Positions 16,670 to 24,590 of a stretch of 27,631 bases of DNA are shown one piece after another. The position numbers were made by a program, and so were the translations under genes. Position 1 is the stretch's first letter; every line of letters starts with the position of its first letter. Below the pieces are notes generated by a model, which was not told the DNA's origin, did not search any database, and saw only the letters and a program-made list of their open reading frames with translations. Origin of the DNA: Cellvibrionales bacterium UBA2618 (GTDB lineage: Bacteria > Pseudomonadota > Gammaproteobacteria > Pseudomonadales > Porticoccaceae); NCBI GenBank assembly GCA_002339165.1, contig DDJS01000020.1, forward strand, positions 3,703 through 31,333, in the 5' to 3' direction.

Positions 16670-17632
16670 ATGAGTCAAAATACAGACAAGCAAATACATA
16701 GGGCCTCGTCAGTATGGACCGCGCTAGAGATAGTCGGCGACAAACCCACTCTTTTACTCCTCGAAAGCTACTGGTTGGGCATCCGCCGATTCTCAGATTT
16801 TTGTACCCAGACCGGCCTGTTAAAAACCGTCGTTAGCGACCGATTAAAGAAGTTAATCGCCGTCGGATGCCTACAAAAAAAAACCTATTCAACAAAGCCC
16901 CTACGCTATGAGTATCGTGGCACAGAAAAATTATTGGGCATGTATCCGCTGGCTTTAAGCATGCTTTATTGGGAGTATCAATGGGGACAACGACCGGAAA
17001 AAATCAACCTTCAACTAACCCATAAAAACTGCCGAAACATCTCTACTCCCATACCCAAATGCCTGGCATGTCGTGCCCCGCTGCACAGCCGCGACGTCGA
17101 TTGGGTAATCGAGCGCGTAGAAATACAAGATGGAGTCAAACCATACAGCCGTCGCCGCAAGAGTAACCTAGTTTTAAAGCAGCGACAGATCGCCCTGTTC
17201 GACGAGATTGCCGACGTGATTGGCGACCGTTGGTCGGCGCTCATTATCCGCTGCTTGTTTACCCGCCTTAACAGTTTTCAAGCTATCCAACAGGACACCC
17301 AGATGGCAACTAACGTGTTGTCTGAGCGCCTACGCCTGCTGTTAGCCAAACAAATTATCGCTAAAACCAAACAACTAAGCAGCCGTCATATGCGCTATAA
17401 GCTGACACAAAAAGGCCAAGATATCTATCCGGTGATGTTGGCCTTGATGGAGTGGGGTAGTCGCTGGCCAACCGACCACCTAGACCCGACCATCAGCTTG
17501 GTTCATCGACCCTGTGGATGCCGACTAAAAATGCGCATAGCCTGTTCGGCTTGTGATCAAGAGTTACTGCCCAAGGAGGTCACGTTCACGCTCGACGGAA
17601 CTAGCCTGTCGGATACCGAATCGGCGGGGTGA
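16670..17632 (+). CDS. Tandem HxlR-type transcriptional regulator
   Basis: Predicted DNA-binding regulator of 320 aa formed by two HxlR-like winged-helix units in one chain. Unit 1 (about 14-106) has WTALEIVGDKPTLLLLES, then FSDF and VVSDRLKKL. Unit 2 (about 176-267) has DEIADVIGDRWSALIIRCLF, then FQAIQQDTQMATNVLSERL. Each unit is followed by a Cys/His cluster: H118, C121, C131, C134 after the first and H279, C282, C284, C292, C295 after the second. These resemble small metal-binding ribbons. Ordinary HxlR proteins are about 100-130 aa and act as dimers; here the dimer appears to be fused, so one chain could bind a dyad. Located between the catabolic genes and divergent from the acyl-CoA synthetase, it is the likely local regulator. 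The effector is unknown. Confidence 0.88.
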   Translation: MSQNTDKQIHRASSVWTALEIVGDKPTLLLLESYWLGIRRFSDFCTQTGLLKTVVSDRLKKLIAVGCLQKKTYSTKPLRYEYRGTEKLLGMYPLALSMLYWEYQWGQRPEKINLQLTHKNCRNISTPIPKCLACRAPLHSRDVDWVIERVEIQDGVKPYSRRRKSNLVLKQRQIALFDEIADVIGDRWSALIIRCLFTRLNSFQAIQQDTQMATNVLSERLRLLLAKQIIAKTKQLSSRHMRYKLTQKGQDIYPVMLALMEWGSRWPTDHLDPTISLVHRPCGCRLKMRIACSACDQELLPKEVTFTLDGTSLSDTESAG

Positions 17633-17642
17633 TCGCCGTGGT

Positions 17643-17770
17643 TCACGGCTGGCTGATGGCTATGGTGGCTGGTAGTTCTAGTTGCTGAATGTTCTGATTT
17701 TTAAAGGCTTTGGTTACTAAAGGCTCTGATAGCTGGTGGCCCCTGTTGCTGGTGGCTCTAATAGCTCATC
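17643..17770. repeat. Degenerate GCTGGTGGC / GGCTCTRATAGCT repeats
   Basis: The stretch after the regulator gene is built of related short units. GGCTCTGATAGCT (17722-17734) recurs as GGCTCTAATAGCT (17754-17766), and GCTGGTGGC occurs at 17732-17740 and 17748-17756. Weaker copies of GGCTGGT/GTTGCTG fill 17650-17700. It is non-coding and probably a decayed tandem array. A small hairpin GCCGTG-GTT-CACGGC (17635-17649) just before it has no T-run. Confidence 0.5.
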
Positions 17771-17851
17771 ACGTTGACCGCTTAAACCACCCCGCCGTGG
17801 CGCACCAGCGAGCGCAAGCAGACCGGCCGCCCTCGATAAATATAGTCGATT

Positions 17852-18853
17852 CTAGGCCCGTTTATCCTTGACTAGCCCCTGTTCTTGCGCCCAGAGCCTC
17901 GAGCGTTGCATGCCATCATCAAAGGCCACTCGGGGCGTCCAACCGAGAATGCGCTCTGCCTTGGCGATACTGAACCAACTCTTGGTCGACAACTGCAAAA
18001 CCGTGGCCGTCGATGCCTCGTTGATACCGCCGGTTAAATTGGCGATTTTGGTAGCCATGGCCGCCCCCGCCAGGGCCAACCCGGTCGGTACGGCCAGTGG
18101 GCCACGCTTATTTAACCAGCGGAAATGATGCGAAAAAAACTCCCGCGTAGTGATGTAGCCGCGACAGGACAAATTAAGCACCTCGCCCGCCGCCTCCGGC
18201 GTCGAGACCGCCAAACCAATGCCATGGATCAAATCATCGATAAAGATCGGTCGAAAAAAACCCTCTCCCTTAGCTGGCAATACGAACTGGCCTTTGGCAA
18301 TCGCCTCCAAAGGTAACACGACCCAGGGACGACTGCCGGGACCATAAACATCGCCAGGACGGATAATCACCACCTCCATGTCACTTTTTACGGTCGTCGC
18401 CAATACCGCATGCTCGGCAGCCAGTTTGGTTAACACGTAACTGCCGCCGTCCGCATGCACCGGATGGTTCTCATCCAATTCGCCTGCGGCGCTATTTCCG
18501 TAGACCACAATCGATGAAATGTGCACAAAGCGCTCAACTTGGCAATCAGCCGCGCAGGCCACTAAATTCGCCGTCGCCGCCACGTTAACCGTCCACATAT
18601 CCACGTCTGACATAGCATTGGAGACAATCGCTGCAGTGTGCACAAGCACATCACAATCGAGCAAAAGTTGCCGGAAAGTGTCTGGTTTGGCAATATCACC
18701 AGCGACGATATCGTCGCCGACGGCAACCAAATCGACGCCCACAACGGCCGCACCTTGTGCTCGGAAGTGGCGCATTAACGCACCACCAATAAAGCCATTG
18801 GCCCCAGTTATAAGAACTTTCGCTGGGATTTGGCTAGCTCCTTGAGCACTCAT
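17852..18853 (-). CDS. NAD-dependent epimerase/dehydratase (3beta-HSD-like)
   Basis: Extended short-chain dehydrogenase of 333 aa. The dinucleotide-binding motif GANGFIGG is at 17-24, VHTAAIVS at 71-78, SSIVVYG at 113-119 and the catalytic Y139-x3-K143 in SYVLTKLAAE. PGDVYGPGS and the C-terminal part match NAD-dependent epimerase/dehydratases and the 3beta-hydroxysteroid dehydrogenase/isomerase group. It is cytoplasmic. The ATG has GAGGG six bases upstream. It is the last gene of the six-gene minus-strand operon, 35 bp after an SDR oxidoreductase. Together they could interconvert a hydroxy/keto group on a sterol-, terpenoid- or sugar-like molecule, but the substrate cannot be told from sequence. 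Confidence 0.85.
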   Translation of the reverse strand: MSAQGASQIPAKVLITGANGFIGGALMRHFRAQGAAVVGVDLVAVGDDIVAGDIAKPDTFRQLLLDCDVLVHTAAIVSNAMSDVDMWTVNVAATANLVACAADCQVERFVHISSIVVYGNSAAGELDENHPVHADGGSYVLTKLAAEHAVLATTVKSDMEVVIIRPGDVYGPGSRPWVVLPLEAIAKGQFVLPAKGEGFFRPIFIDDLIHGIGLAVSTPEAAGEVLNLSCRGYITTREFFSHHFRWLNKRGPLAVPTGLALAGAAMATKIANLTGGINEASTATVLQLSTKSWFSIAKAERILGWTPRVAFDDGMQRSRLWAQEQGLVKDKRA

Positions 18854-18888
18854 AGTAGACCCTCTTTGACAACGTTGTATGCGCCGAT

Positions 18889-19677
18889 TTAGCGCATGTT
18901 TTTACGGTAAAAACGGCCTACCGCCGGCAACAATAATGCGTTTGGTAATACTGCGGCAACCCAACTGGTCACTCGATTAGCCAATCCAGGTACCCACATC
19001 GAGCGCCCTGCGAGGCACGCGTCGATGCCCTGCTGCGCAACCTCGCGCGCCGGTTGCAGCAATATCGACGGTATCGACAAACGAGCACCCTGATCAGGAT
19101 TATCCATCATTTTTGTGGCGGTAAAACCGGGGCAGAGTGCGGTCACGCTGACCCCTGAATTAACCGCCTTGAGTTCATTCGCCAGCGCCTGCGAAAATGC
19201 CAGTACGTAGGCTTTACTGGCGGCGTAAACGTTTTGGTTGGGTATTGGTGTTGCGGCGGCGAGAGACGACACGTTGAGTATATGACCACCGCCCCTGGCG
19301 CGCATGTCGTTGGCGTATAAATGGGTCAGCGACGTCAACGCGAGCATGTTTACCGACATCATTTGCTCCTGACGCTGGAGGTCGATATCGGTAAAAAATC
19401 CATTTTGCAATAAACCCGCGTTGTTAATCAAAAAATCGACGCGTAAATCGCGCTCTTGGGTGTTATCAAACAACTTTTGGGCTGCCTTCGGCAGACTCAA
19501 ATCGCCGACAATCACTTCGCACCTAACCCCGTAATCAGCGCTTAATTGCCGGCTTGCTGTGTCGAGTAACTGCTGCCTGCGCGCCACCAAGATCAAATCG
19601 TAGCCGCGCTCGGCCAATATTTTGCAGAACTCTAGACCTATTCCGTCAGACGCTCCGGTAACCAGTGCTTGCGGCAT
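18889..19677 (-). CDS. SDR-family NAD(P)-dependent oxidoreductase
   Basis: Classical short-chain dehydrogenase, 262 aa. Cofactor motif GASDGIG at 8-14, ARR at 32-34 (basic residues after strand 2 suggest NADPH), NNAG at 85-88, catalytic Ser near 137-138, Y151 and K155 in YAASKAYV. The C-terminal region (VPGLANRVTSWVAAVLPNALLLPAVGRF) is hydrophobic, as in the DltE/YqjQ-like subgroup, and may touch the membrane. Its Shine-Dalgarno AGGA overlaps the stop codon of the DUF3604 gene, nine bp upstream, which suggests translational coupling. The substrate is unknown. Confidence 0.88.
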   Translation of the reverse strand: MPQALVTGASDGIGLEFCKILAERGYDLILVARRQQLLDTASRQLSADYGVRCEVIVGDLSLPKAAQKLFDNTQERDLRVDFLINNAGLLQNGFFTDIDLQRQEQMMSVNMLALTSLTHLYANDMRARGGGHILNVSSLAAATPIPNQNVYAASKAYVLAFSQALANELKAVNSGVSVTALCPGFTATKMMDNPDQGARLSIPSILLQPAREVAQQGIDACLAGRSMWVPGLANRVTSWVAAVLPNALLLPAVGRFYRKNMR

Positions 19678-19686
19678 ATTGTTGTC

Positions 19687-21969
19687 CTATTTTGCGTGCC
19701 GATAATCGACAAAAATGGGCGATGACCAAGCCCGCTGATTATGCACCGCATGACAATCGTCGTCGGCATCAGTGCGATAGTCACCAAAGCACATGTCGGT
19801 GCCGACCGCCTTGCCGTCTGGGTCGTAATGAGTGCGTAAATTGGCGCCGTTGATAGTCGCAATAGGTTCCTCCATGGCCCGCACATAGTAAAGTGCATCT
19901 CGCCCCTCAGCGACGAAATCCGGATCTTCAAATTCAACCTTGCAGCCCAGTGGCGAGGGTTCACAGTCGAACACTTTCCAAGGATCTTTAATCAACCCGC
20001 CGATGTCCTCATCCGTGGATGCCTGCGGGCGGATTTTAACCACTTCGACGCGCGCAATGTGGTAGCGCTCATCCGACGGATGGTAGCACTCGCCGAGCGA
20101 CATTTTTTCAAGGTGCCGCTTCTCCAGAGCGTCGACAACATAATCGGGACATCCGGGCAGTTGCTTCAATGAACCGATCGCCTCAACCTGAAAGCGCGGC
20201 GTGGTGTTACTTTTGACGACGCTACCCATAGGCACGGTTGCGTTCGTCTGCTGCAAGTCAAACCACAGTAAGATGCGATGACCACTAGTACCGTAGACCT
20301 CGCGTCGCTGCATCGCGTCCCAAATCGCCTCGCGATTACGTCCCTGCGAGTGCACGGCGGCAATACCACCAACGTTTAAGAACGACGTGGTGCGCTCAAA
20401 CTCAGAGGCAAAAATCTTCGCGCTCGCCGGGTCTATTTGGTCTGCGCTCAGCGACTGAGTGCCATACTCGCTGACTACCGCGGACGATGCAAAAACATCG
20501 CGCCAAAACTCACTGCGCACACCGGTTGCATCCGACGTATTTAAGCGCTGAAGCTGCTTAAAACCGTTTCCTGCGCGGGCCGAATGGGTATCGGTCGAGC
20601 CGATGAAACCCCAACGATAACCCAGTGGATTGTCTGGATCATCGAGATTTCGTACCGCCAATCCTGCCTGCACCGATTTTTGCGGTCGGTAATTGAACGC
20701 TGGCAAATATATATCGCGGGCCTGACCGGCGTCCAACCACTCCTCCGCGACATGACCGGGCACGGTCATGAAGCCTTGAACACCATCCACTTGAACAAAA
20801 TTATGCCTCGCTTGCGCCGCGCGAAGTTGACAATTTTTAGCGCTGTCGCCGTCCGCCAAACAGCGCTTGAGAATAATCTCGCCCGCCTGCCAACAACTCG
20901 GCAGGTAGTTGGCTTGCGGTGGCGGACACACCCAGTCGCCTGCAGCATTGCGCTTACGGGCAGAAAAATCTCGATATTGTTCAGAATTACCGTGACCGGA
21001 ATAGACCTCAATCAGCTTGGTTTTATCGGCGTCGACGTTGTCCGCGGTCAGTTGGTGTATCCAGTTTGAGTTGGGTGGACTGTAAAATCCCCAACTAGTC
21101 CCGTGGGGAACCACCATAGTTTCAAAACCCCACTCGTCGAGTTTAGCGAATAATTCTCCGGGTGTGGCAACCGCCTCAAAACATTCCACCGGAAGATCGG
21201 GGCTGGCAATCCCCGTCTCACAGGCCGGTACCGCGGCCATTTGCATCACCCAGTCGTTATAAGATGCGTAGTAATCACGGTGCCGTGGATCGAGCAACCC
21301 CAACAACCCCGACTGTCGCGCAGAACCTGAGCGCGCAGCCACAGTCGCCACGCCCATGCCGGTGGCAGCAATCGGACGCGCTGGTAACAGATCCGCTTGG
21401 TCATCCTTAAACAACACATTGTGGTGCCCGTAATGACCCTGCGCAGTAGCGCCGACCTGGGTCCACTCCCATCCGATAAAAGCTGCAATATCTGGATTCA
21501 TAGGATCCCCCGCCATACGGTTGCAATGGCGGACCGATTCTATGCCATCGCGCCATTGGCTGGGGGTAAAGCTCTCAGCATGATCGGTCAAAAAGTAAAA
21601 ATCTAACTGCGAGATAAAGCGCGCATAATCGCAGGCGTAAGCCGGTGGATACGCGCCGCTCGCGCCGTGCATCATCGGCAGGCTGTACATAAAAGCATCC
21701 GCCGAGTTAGTGGTATGAACATGGGTATCGCCAAACAGTATTTGCTTGTCTGCGCGCGTTGCATCGACCAAACGTTGGCGCACCACCGCTAATGGCAATC
21801 TATCCCCACTCACATCGCGAGCATCCAGGGGCGTGGCATCCCAGGCTTGCGTAGGATCCGGAAAATAACCGGGTAATACCCGGTATGCGATATCCGGAGC
21901 GGCACCCATAAAGAACACCAAACTGGCGATCACCAGCGCGACGATAACGAGTACAGTTCGTTGCAACAC
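19687..21969 (-). CDS. DUF3604 domain protein (PHP-like predicted hydrolase)
   Basis: Large DUF3604 protein, about 760 aa from a GTG at 21969, which has GAAGGAG five bases upstream; TTG at 21966 is also possible. The longer open frame to an ATG at 22080 would run into the upstream gene and adds a non-membrane leader, so I reject it. One N-terminal membrane helix (residues 5-21) anchors the protein with its body in the periplasm. PHP-like metal motifs are visible: FGDTHVHT (H83, H85), FLTDHAES (D129, H130), GWEWTQVG (E168), VVPHGTSWG, EVYSGHG and GSTDTHSA. The family is of unknown function; a metal-dependent phosphoesterase or related hydrolase is a reasonable guess. It follows the HupE/UreJ gene by 55 bp in the same operon. 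Confidence 0.85.
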   Translation of the reverse strand: MLQRTVLVIVALVIASLVFFMGAAPDIAYRVLPGYFPDPTQAWDATPLDARDVSGDRLPLAVVRQRLVDATRADKQILFGDTHVHTTNSADAFMYSLPMMHGASGAYPPAYACDYARFISQLDFYFLTDHAESFTPSQWRDGIESVRHCNRMAGDPMNPDIAAFIGWEWTQVGATAQGHYGHHNVLFKDDQADLLPARPIAATGMGVATVAARSGSARQSGLLGLLDPRHRDYYASYNDWVMQMAAVPACETGIASPDLPVECFEAVATPGELFAKLDEWGFETMVVPHGTSWGFYSPPNSNWIHQLTADNVDADKTKLIEVYSGHGNSEQYRDFSARKRNAAGDWVCPPPQANYLPSCWQAGEIILKRCLADGDSAKNCQLRAAQARHNFVQVDGVQGFMTVPGHVAEEWLDAGQARDIYLPAFNYRPQKSVQAGLAVRNLDDPDNPLGYRWGFIGSTDTHSARAGNGFKQLQRLNTSDATGVRSEFWRDVFASSAVVSEYGTQSLSADQIDPASAKIFASEFERTTSFLNVGGIAAVHSQGRNREAIWDAMQRREVYGTSGHRILLWFDLQQTNATVPMGSVVKSNTTPRFQVEAIGSLKQLPGCPDYVVDALEKRHLEKMSLGECYHPSDERYHIARVEVVKIRPQASTDEDIGGLIKDPWKVFDCEPSPLGCKVEFEDPDFVAEGRDALYYVRAMEEPIATINGANLRTHYDPDGKAVGTDMCFGDYRTDADDDCHAVHNQRAWSSPIFVDYRHAK

Positions 21970-22024
21970 CCTAACTCCTTCTATTTTTATTATATTTGCG
22001 CCCGAGCTTCGGCCCCAGTGTAAA

Positions 22025-23254
22025 TTAGACTGGGGTAAATCCATAGCTGCGCACAACGAACCAGTATACACCCACGCCACAGAGTAGCGCCGAACAGACG
22101 TCGGCGCTACTCTGTGGCGTGGCCAAATGCTCGGCCAAGCGCTTACCGACCACCCACAGCGCTACAATAACCATTAATTGCGCCAACTCTATCCCCAGAT
22201 TAAATCCCAGTAGTGCCGACCATAAACGATCCGCAGGCACACCTATATCGATCAAGCCGGAGGCAAAGCCAAATCCGTGTACCAAGCCAAATGCGACACA
22301 TAGCAGCGGTCGCAACCGCGCTGCGGTTCGAGGGTCACCGACTAGCGGTAGATAACTGCGGGTAAAAATTAGTAAACCGACGAGACTCAACAGCGATACC
22401 CTTGGCGGATAAAATTGCCCAATCGACAACACCATCATCGCCCCGAGAACAACCGTGATGACGAGACCAACGCCGCGCGTACCACCATTCCTAGCGGCAA
22501 TATTTTCTGCGCATAACAGCGCAATACTAAACCCAATCAAGGCTTCGATGGCTGCTGCATCTGGGGCAATCCAACCCAATACGGCAAGGCTCAGGGTGAC
22601 ACTGTGCCCGAGGGTAAACCCGGACACCATCCATATGATCGCTGTTCGATTCGGCAGCAACAGTAACAAAGCAAACAGAAAAACAATGTGGTCAATACCG
22701 CCAAAAATATGCTCGATACCCAATCGCGTATACCGCATTAGCGCCTGCTGTACGGATCCCATCCAACCGTCGGCATTTAACTCAAGCGCCTGCTGCTGTC
22801 GTTGCTCGGTAAACAAATACTCGAGGGGAGCCTGTCCCGGTCTGAGAACCTGCGCATAATGAACGTGGCTCGACAAGCGCTCAAAAAAACTGCCTATCAC
22901 TAAGGTCGTCGGCGCCGCCTGAAGAGAATGTTGGCACTCAAACACCGCGGAAATACGCAGATAAGCCGGCTTACTCGGCACAGACTGGAACTTTGTGTGC
23001 ACCGCCAACGGGCAGTTTTCTTCATCTTGTTTTACTTTAATATAATCACTTAAATGATTGATTAGTGTATATTCCAGCGGCATAATCTCGGACTCTTTAA
23101 GCCGAGTCACCTCTCGCGCAGGAATGGTATACAGCATCTGCAGATACCGATCATCGATAGTCCAAGAAGAAAATGATTGGCTGCGGTTGTGTGCCTCCGC
23201 GATACCAATATGCAGCATTGAGATTGCCACCAAAAGAAAATACCACCGCCTCAT
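22025..23254 (-). CDS. HupE/UreJ-family membrane protein
   Basis: Predicted inner-membrane protein of 409 aa in the HupE_UreJ_2-type family. A signal peptide (cleavage after AEA, about residue 21) leads to a periplasmic domain of about 150 aa. The membrane part begins with GIEHIFGGIDHIVFLFAL, a His-rich helix typical of the family, followed by GFTLGHSVTLSLAVLG, AENIAARNGG and LVHGFGFASGLIDIG. About seven helices are likely. HupE and UreJ are linked to nickel uptake for hydrogenase and urease, but neither enzyme is encoded here, so nickel transport is not supported. Its start overlaps the upstream gene by ATGA. The last helix is encoded partly by one arm of a perfect 22-bp inverted repeat. Confidence 0.85.
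   Translation of the reverse strand: MRRWYFLLVAISMLHIGIAEAHNRSQSFSSWTIDDRYLQMLYTIPAREVTRLKESEIMPLEYTLINHLSDYIKVKQDEENCPLAVHTKFQSVPSKPAYLRISAVFECQHSLQAAPTTLVIGSFFERLSSHVHYAQVLRPGQAPLEYLFTEQRQQQALELNADGWMGSVQQALMRYTRLGIEHIFGGIDHIVFLFALLLLLPNRTAIIWMVSGFTLGHSVTLSLAVLGWIAPDAAAIEALIGFSIALLCAENIAARNGGTRGVGLVITVVLGAMMVLSIGQFYPPRVSLLSLVGLLIFTRSYLPLVGDPRTAARLRPLLCVAFGLVHGFGFASGLIDIGVPADRLWSALLGFNLGIELAQLMVIVALWVVGKRLAEHLATPQSSADVCSALLCGVGVYWFVVRSYGFTPV
22072..22122. repeat. Perfect 22-bp inverted repeat inside the HupE/UreJ gene
   Basis: Left arm 22072-22093 (begins CCACGCCACAGAG, ends GCGCCGA) and right arm 22101-22122 are exact reverse complements around the 7-nt loop ACAGACG. Both arms are in the reading frame, near the 3' end of the gene. 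The mRNA could form a very stable hairpin about 50 nt before the stop codon. There is no T-run next to it, so it is not a standard terminator. Confidence 0.95.
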
Positions 23255-23712
23255 GGGTCAACCCCATAAACAATATCGGCACTTTCACGCAGGGCTGCCA
23301 CGTAACTGCTGGTAGCGACCTGAAAGCCGCCATCGCCGTCAGCCCGATTTTGCATGTCTAACTGCGTAACCAACGACTGCAAAATGGCGCTACGCAGACG
23401 CGGGTTTAGGCGCTCTAAATTGTTTTGGGTAGCAAATTGAACTAGCAATTCTGCTTCGATAAGCCGCTGCATAACAAGCTGCCGGTCGGCCAATTTCATC
23501 GGCTCACGTCGGTCTTTGGAGACTAGCGCTAAGGCCCGTTGATAGTTCACACGCGTAATTTCAGAGCCGTTAACCTCGGCCGCATACCCCTCATCCCACG
23601 CCGGTGCGAACCGCCATTGCTCGGCGTCGATCAACCCCAATAGAGCGCCGAGCAACGAACTCAGCGCGAGCCACCCAAGTGCCGACAATTGATGACGTTT
23701 AGGTGCATGCAT
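23251..23712 (-). CDS. SurA-N-like membrane-anchored protein lacking a PPIase domain
   Basis: Protein of 153 aa with an N-terminal membrane helix (about 11-28) and then a helical region beginning AAEVNGSEITRVNYQRALAL, which resembles the chaperone N-terminal domain of SurA/PpiD-type parvulins. RQLVMQRLIEAELLVQFATQ is the usual following helix. No parvulin catalytic domain follows; the protein stops after about 125 periplasmic residues. It may be a shortened paralogue of the gene before it. The ATG at 23712 shares a base with the preceding stop (TGATG) and its own stop overlaps the HupE/UreJ start (ATGA), so the three proteins are probably made in fixed ratio. A periplasmic assembly or holdase role for the neighbouring membrane protein is an inference. 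Confidence 0.75.
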   Translation of the reverse strand: MHAPKRHQLSALGWLALSSLLGALLGLIDAEQWRFAPAWDEGYAAEVNGSEITRVNYQRALALVSKDRREPMKLADRQLVMQRLIEAELLVQFATQNNLERLNPRLRSAILQSLVTQLDMQNRADGDGGFQVATSSYVAALRESADIVYGVDP

Positions 23713-24590
23713 CAGTGTCTTTCGAGATCGCCAAGCTGGCTATTAATTTGCGCCCGACGCCACAGCGTATCAAGTTTAGTTTCCAGCGCCAGCCGCCGAC
23801 CACGGCGCGAATATTCGCCGGCTACTCGTTCGCGGAGAATCTCAAAATTGTCTGCATCTGGCGCGCGAGTCTCGATATCGGTCACCTGAAAAAAATAACT
23901 CCCCTCGGAACGCACCATTGCTCGACTGACCTCAAACTCGTCGAGCGCTAGCACCCGACGGGCGAACGCGCCACCGAGTATTCGATGGTGTTGGCCCGCA
24001 GTTAAGGGACTGCGTGGTGCCAAATATTGGTGCTCCAACGTCGCGACGATCGATGCCAGAGTGCGCCCCTCAGCCAGCAACGCCTCGACCACTGACACAT
24101 CGACCTCGGGATCCAAGCGCACCGCGTCCACAGCAATTTTAATCGGCGCTTCGAAGATTGATCGATGTGTCCGATAAAAAGCCAATAATTGTTGCTCAGT
24201 GATCGGTTGGCGCCGAAACTCATTCACCACCTGCTCGATCGCCACGGCGACCATGATCTTGCGCAGACCGGGATCGGTGGTCGCCAACTGAAGGCTTTCG
24301 GCACGCTGCAGCAACAGTTCTTCATCGATCAGTAATTCGACAATCGAGCGCTGCTGCGCCGACGTCAAAGCTAAATAGGCTGCACCCCAAAGCCGCTGCG
24401 CCCGATTTTCAGCCAAGTCGTTGGTGATCGGCTGGTCATTAACTCGCACAACAATGGCACCGGCATCACCCAATTGAGCCGATAGTTGTTGGTTAATATT
24501 GGCGCCAAATAGCGCCAGTAACAGGCCAAAACAGGCGAGCAGGCCACGAGTGATCGGTAGACTGCGCGATGAACCTCGGTGTGCGTGCAT
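23712..24590 (-). CDS. Parvulin-type peptidyl-prolyl isomerase, membrane-anchored
   Basis: Predicted periplasmic folding factor of 292 aa. One membrane helix (about 15-31) is followed by a SurA/PpiD-like N-terminal chaperone region with VVRVNDQPITNDLAENRAQ and QQRSIVELLIDEELLLQRA. Then comes a parvulin-like domain (about 150-260) with PIKIAVDAVRL, LGGAFARRVLALDEFEVSRAMVRSEGSYFFQVTDIE. The domain is divergent: the usual catalytic His/Cys/Asp set is not clear, so activity is uncertain and a chaperone role is possible. It is the first gene of the six-gene minus-strand operon; a weak extended -10 (TGCCATAAT) lies about 90 bp upstream. A GGGA-like ribosome site precedes the ATG. Confidence 0.8.
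   Translation of the reverse strand: MHAHRGSSRSLPITRGLLACFGLLLALFGANINQQLSAQLGDAGAIVVRVNDQPITNDLAENRAQRLWGAAYLALTSAQQRSIVELLIDEELLLQRAESLQLATTDPGLRKIMVAVAIEQVVNEFRRQPITEQQLLAFYRTHRSIFEAPIKIAVDAVRLDPEVDVSVVEALLAEGRTLASIVATLEHQYLAPRSPLTAGQHHRILGGAFARRVLALDEFEVSRAMVRSEGSYFFQVTDIETRAPDADNFEILRERVAGEYSRRGRRLALETKLDTLWRRAQINSQLGDLERH

Noticed and set aside
21970..22080. Longer N-terminus for the DUF3604 protein
   Set aside because: It would overlap the HupE/UreJ gene by 56 bp, has no ribosome site, and puts a hydrophilic leader before the membrane anchor; GAAGGAG supports the GTG at 21969.
22025..23254. Nickel transporter for hydrogenase or urease
   Set aside because: No hydrogenase, urease or nickel-related gene in the window; only the family name suggests nickel.
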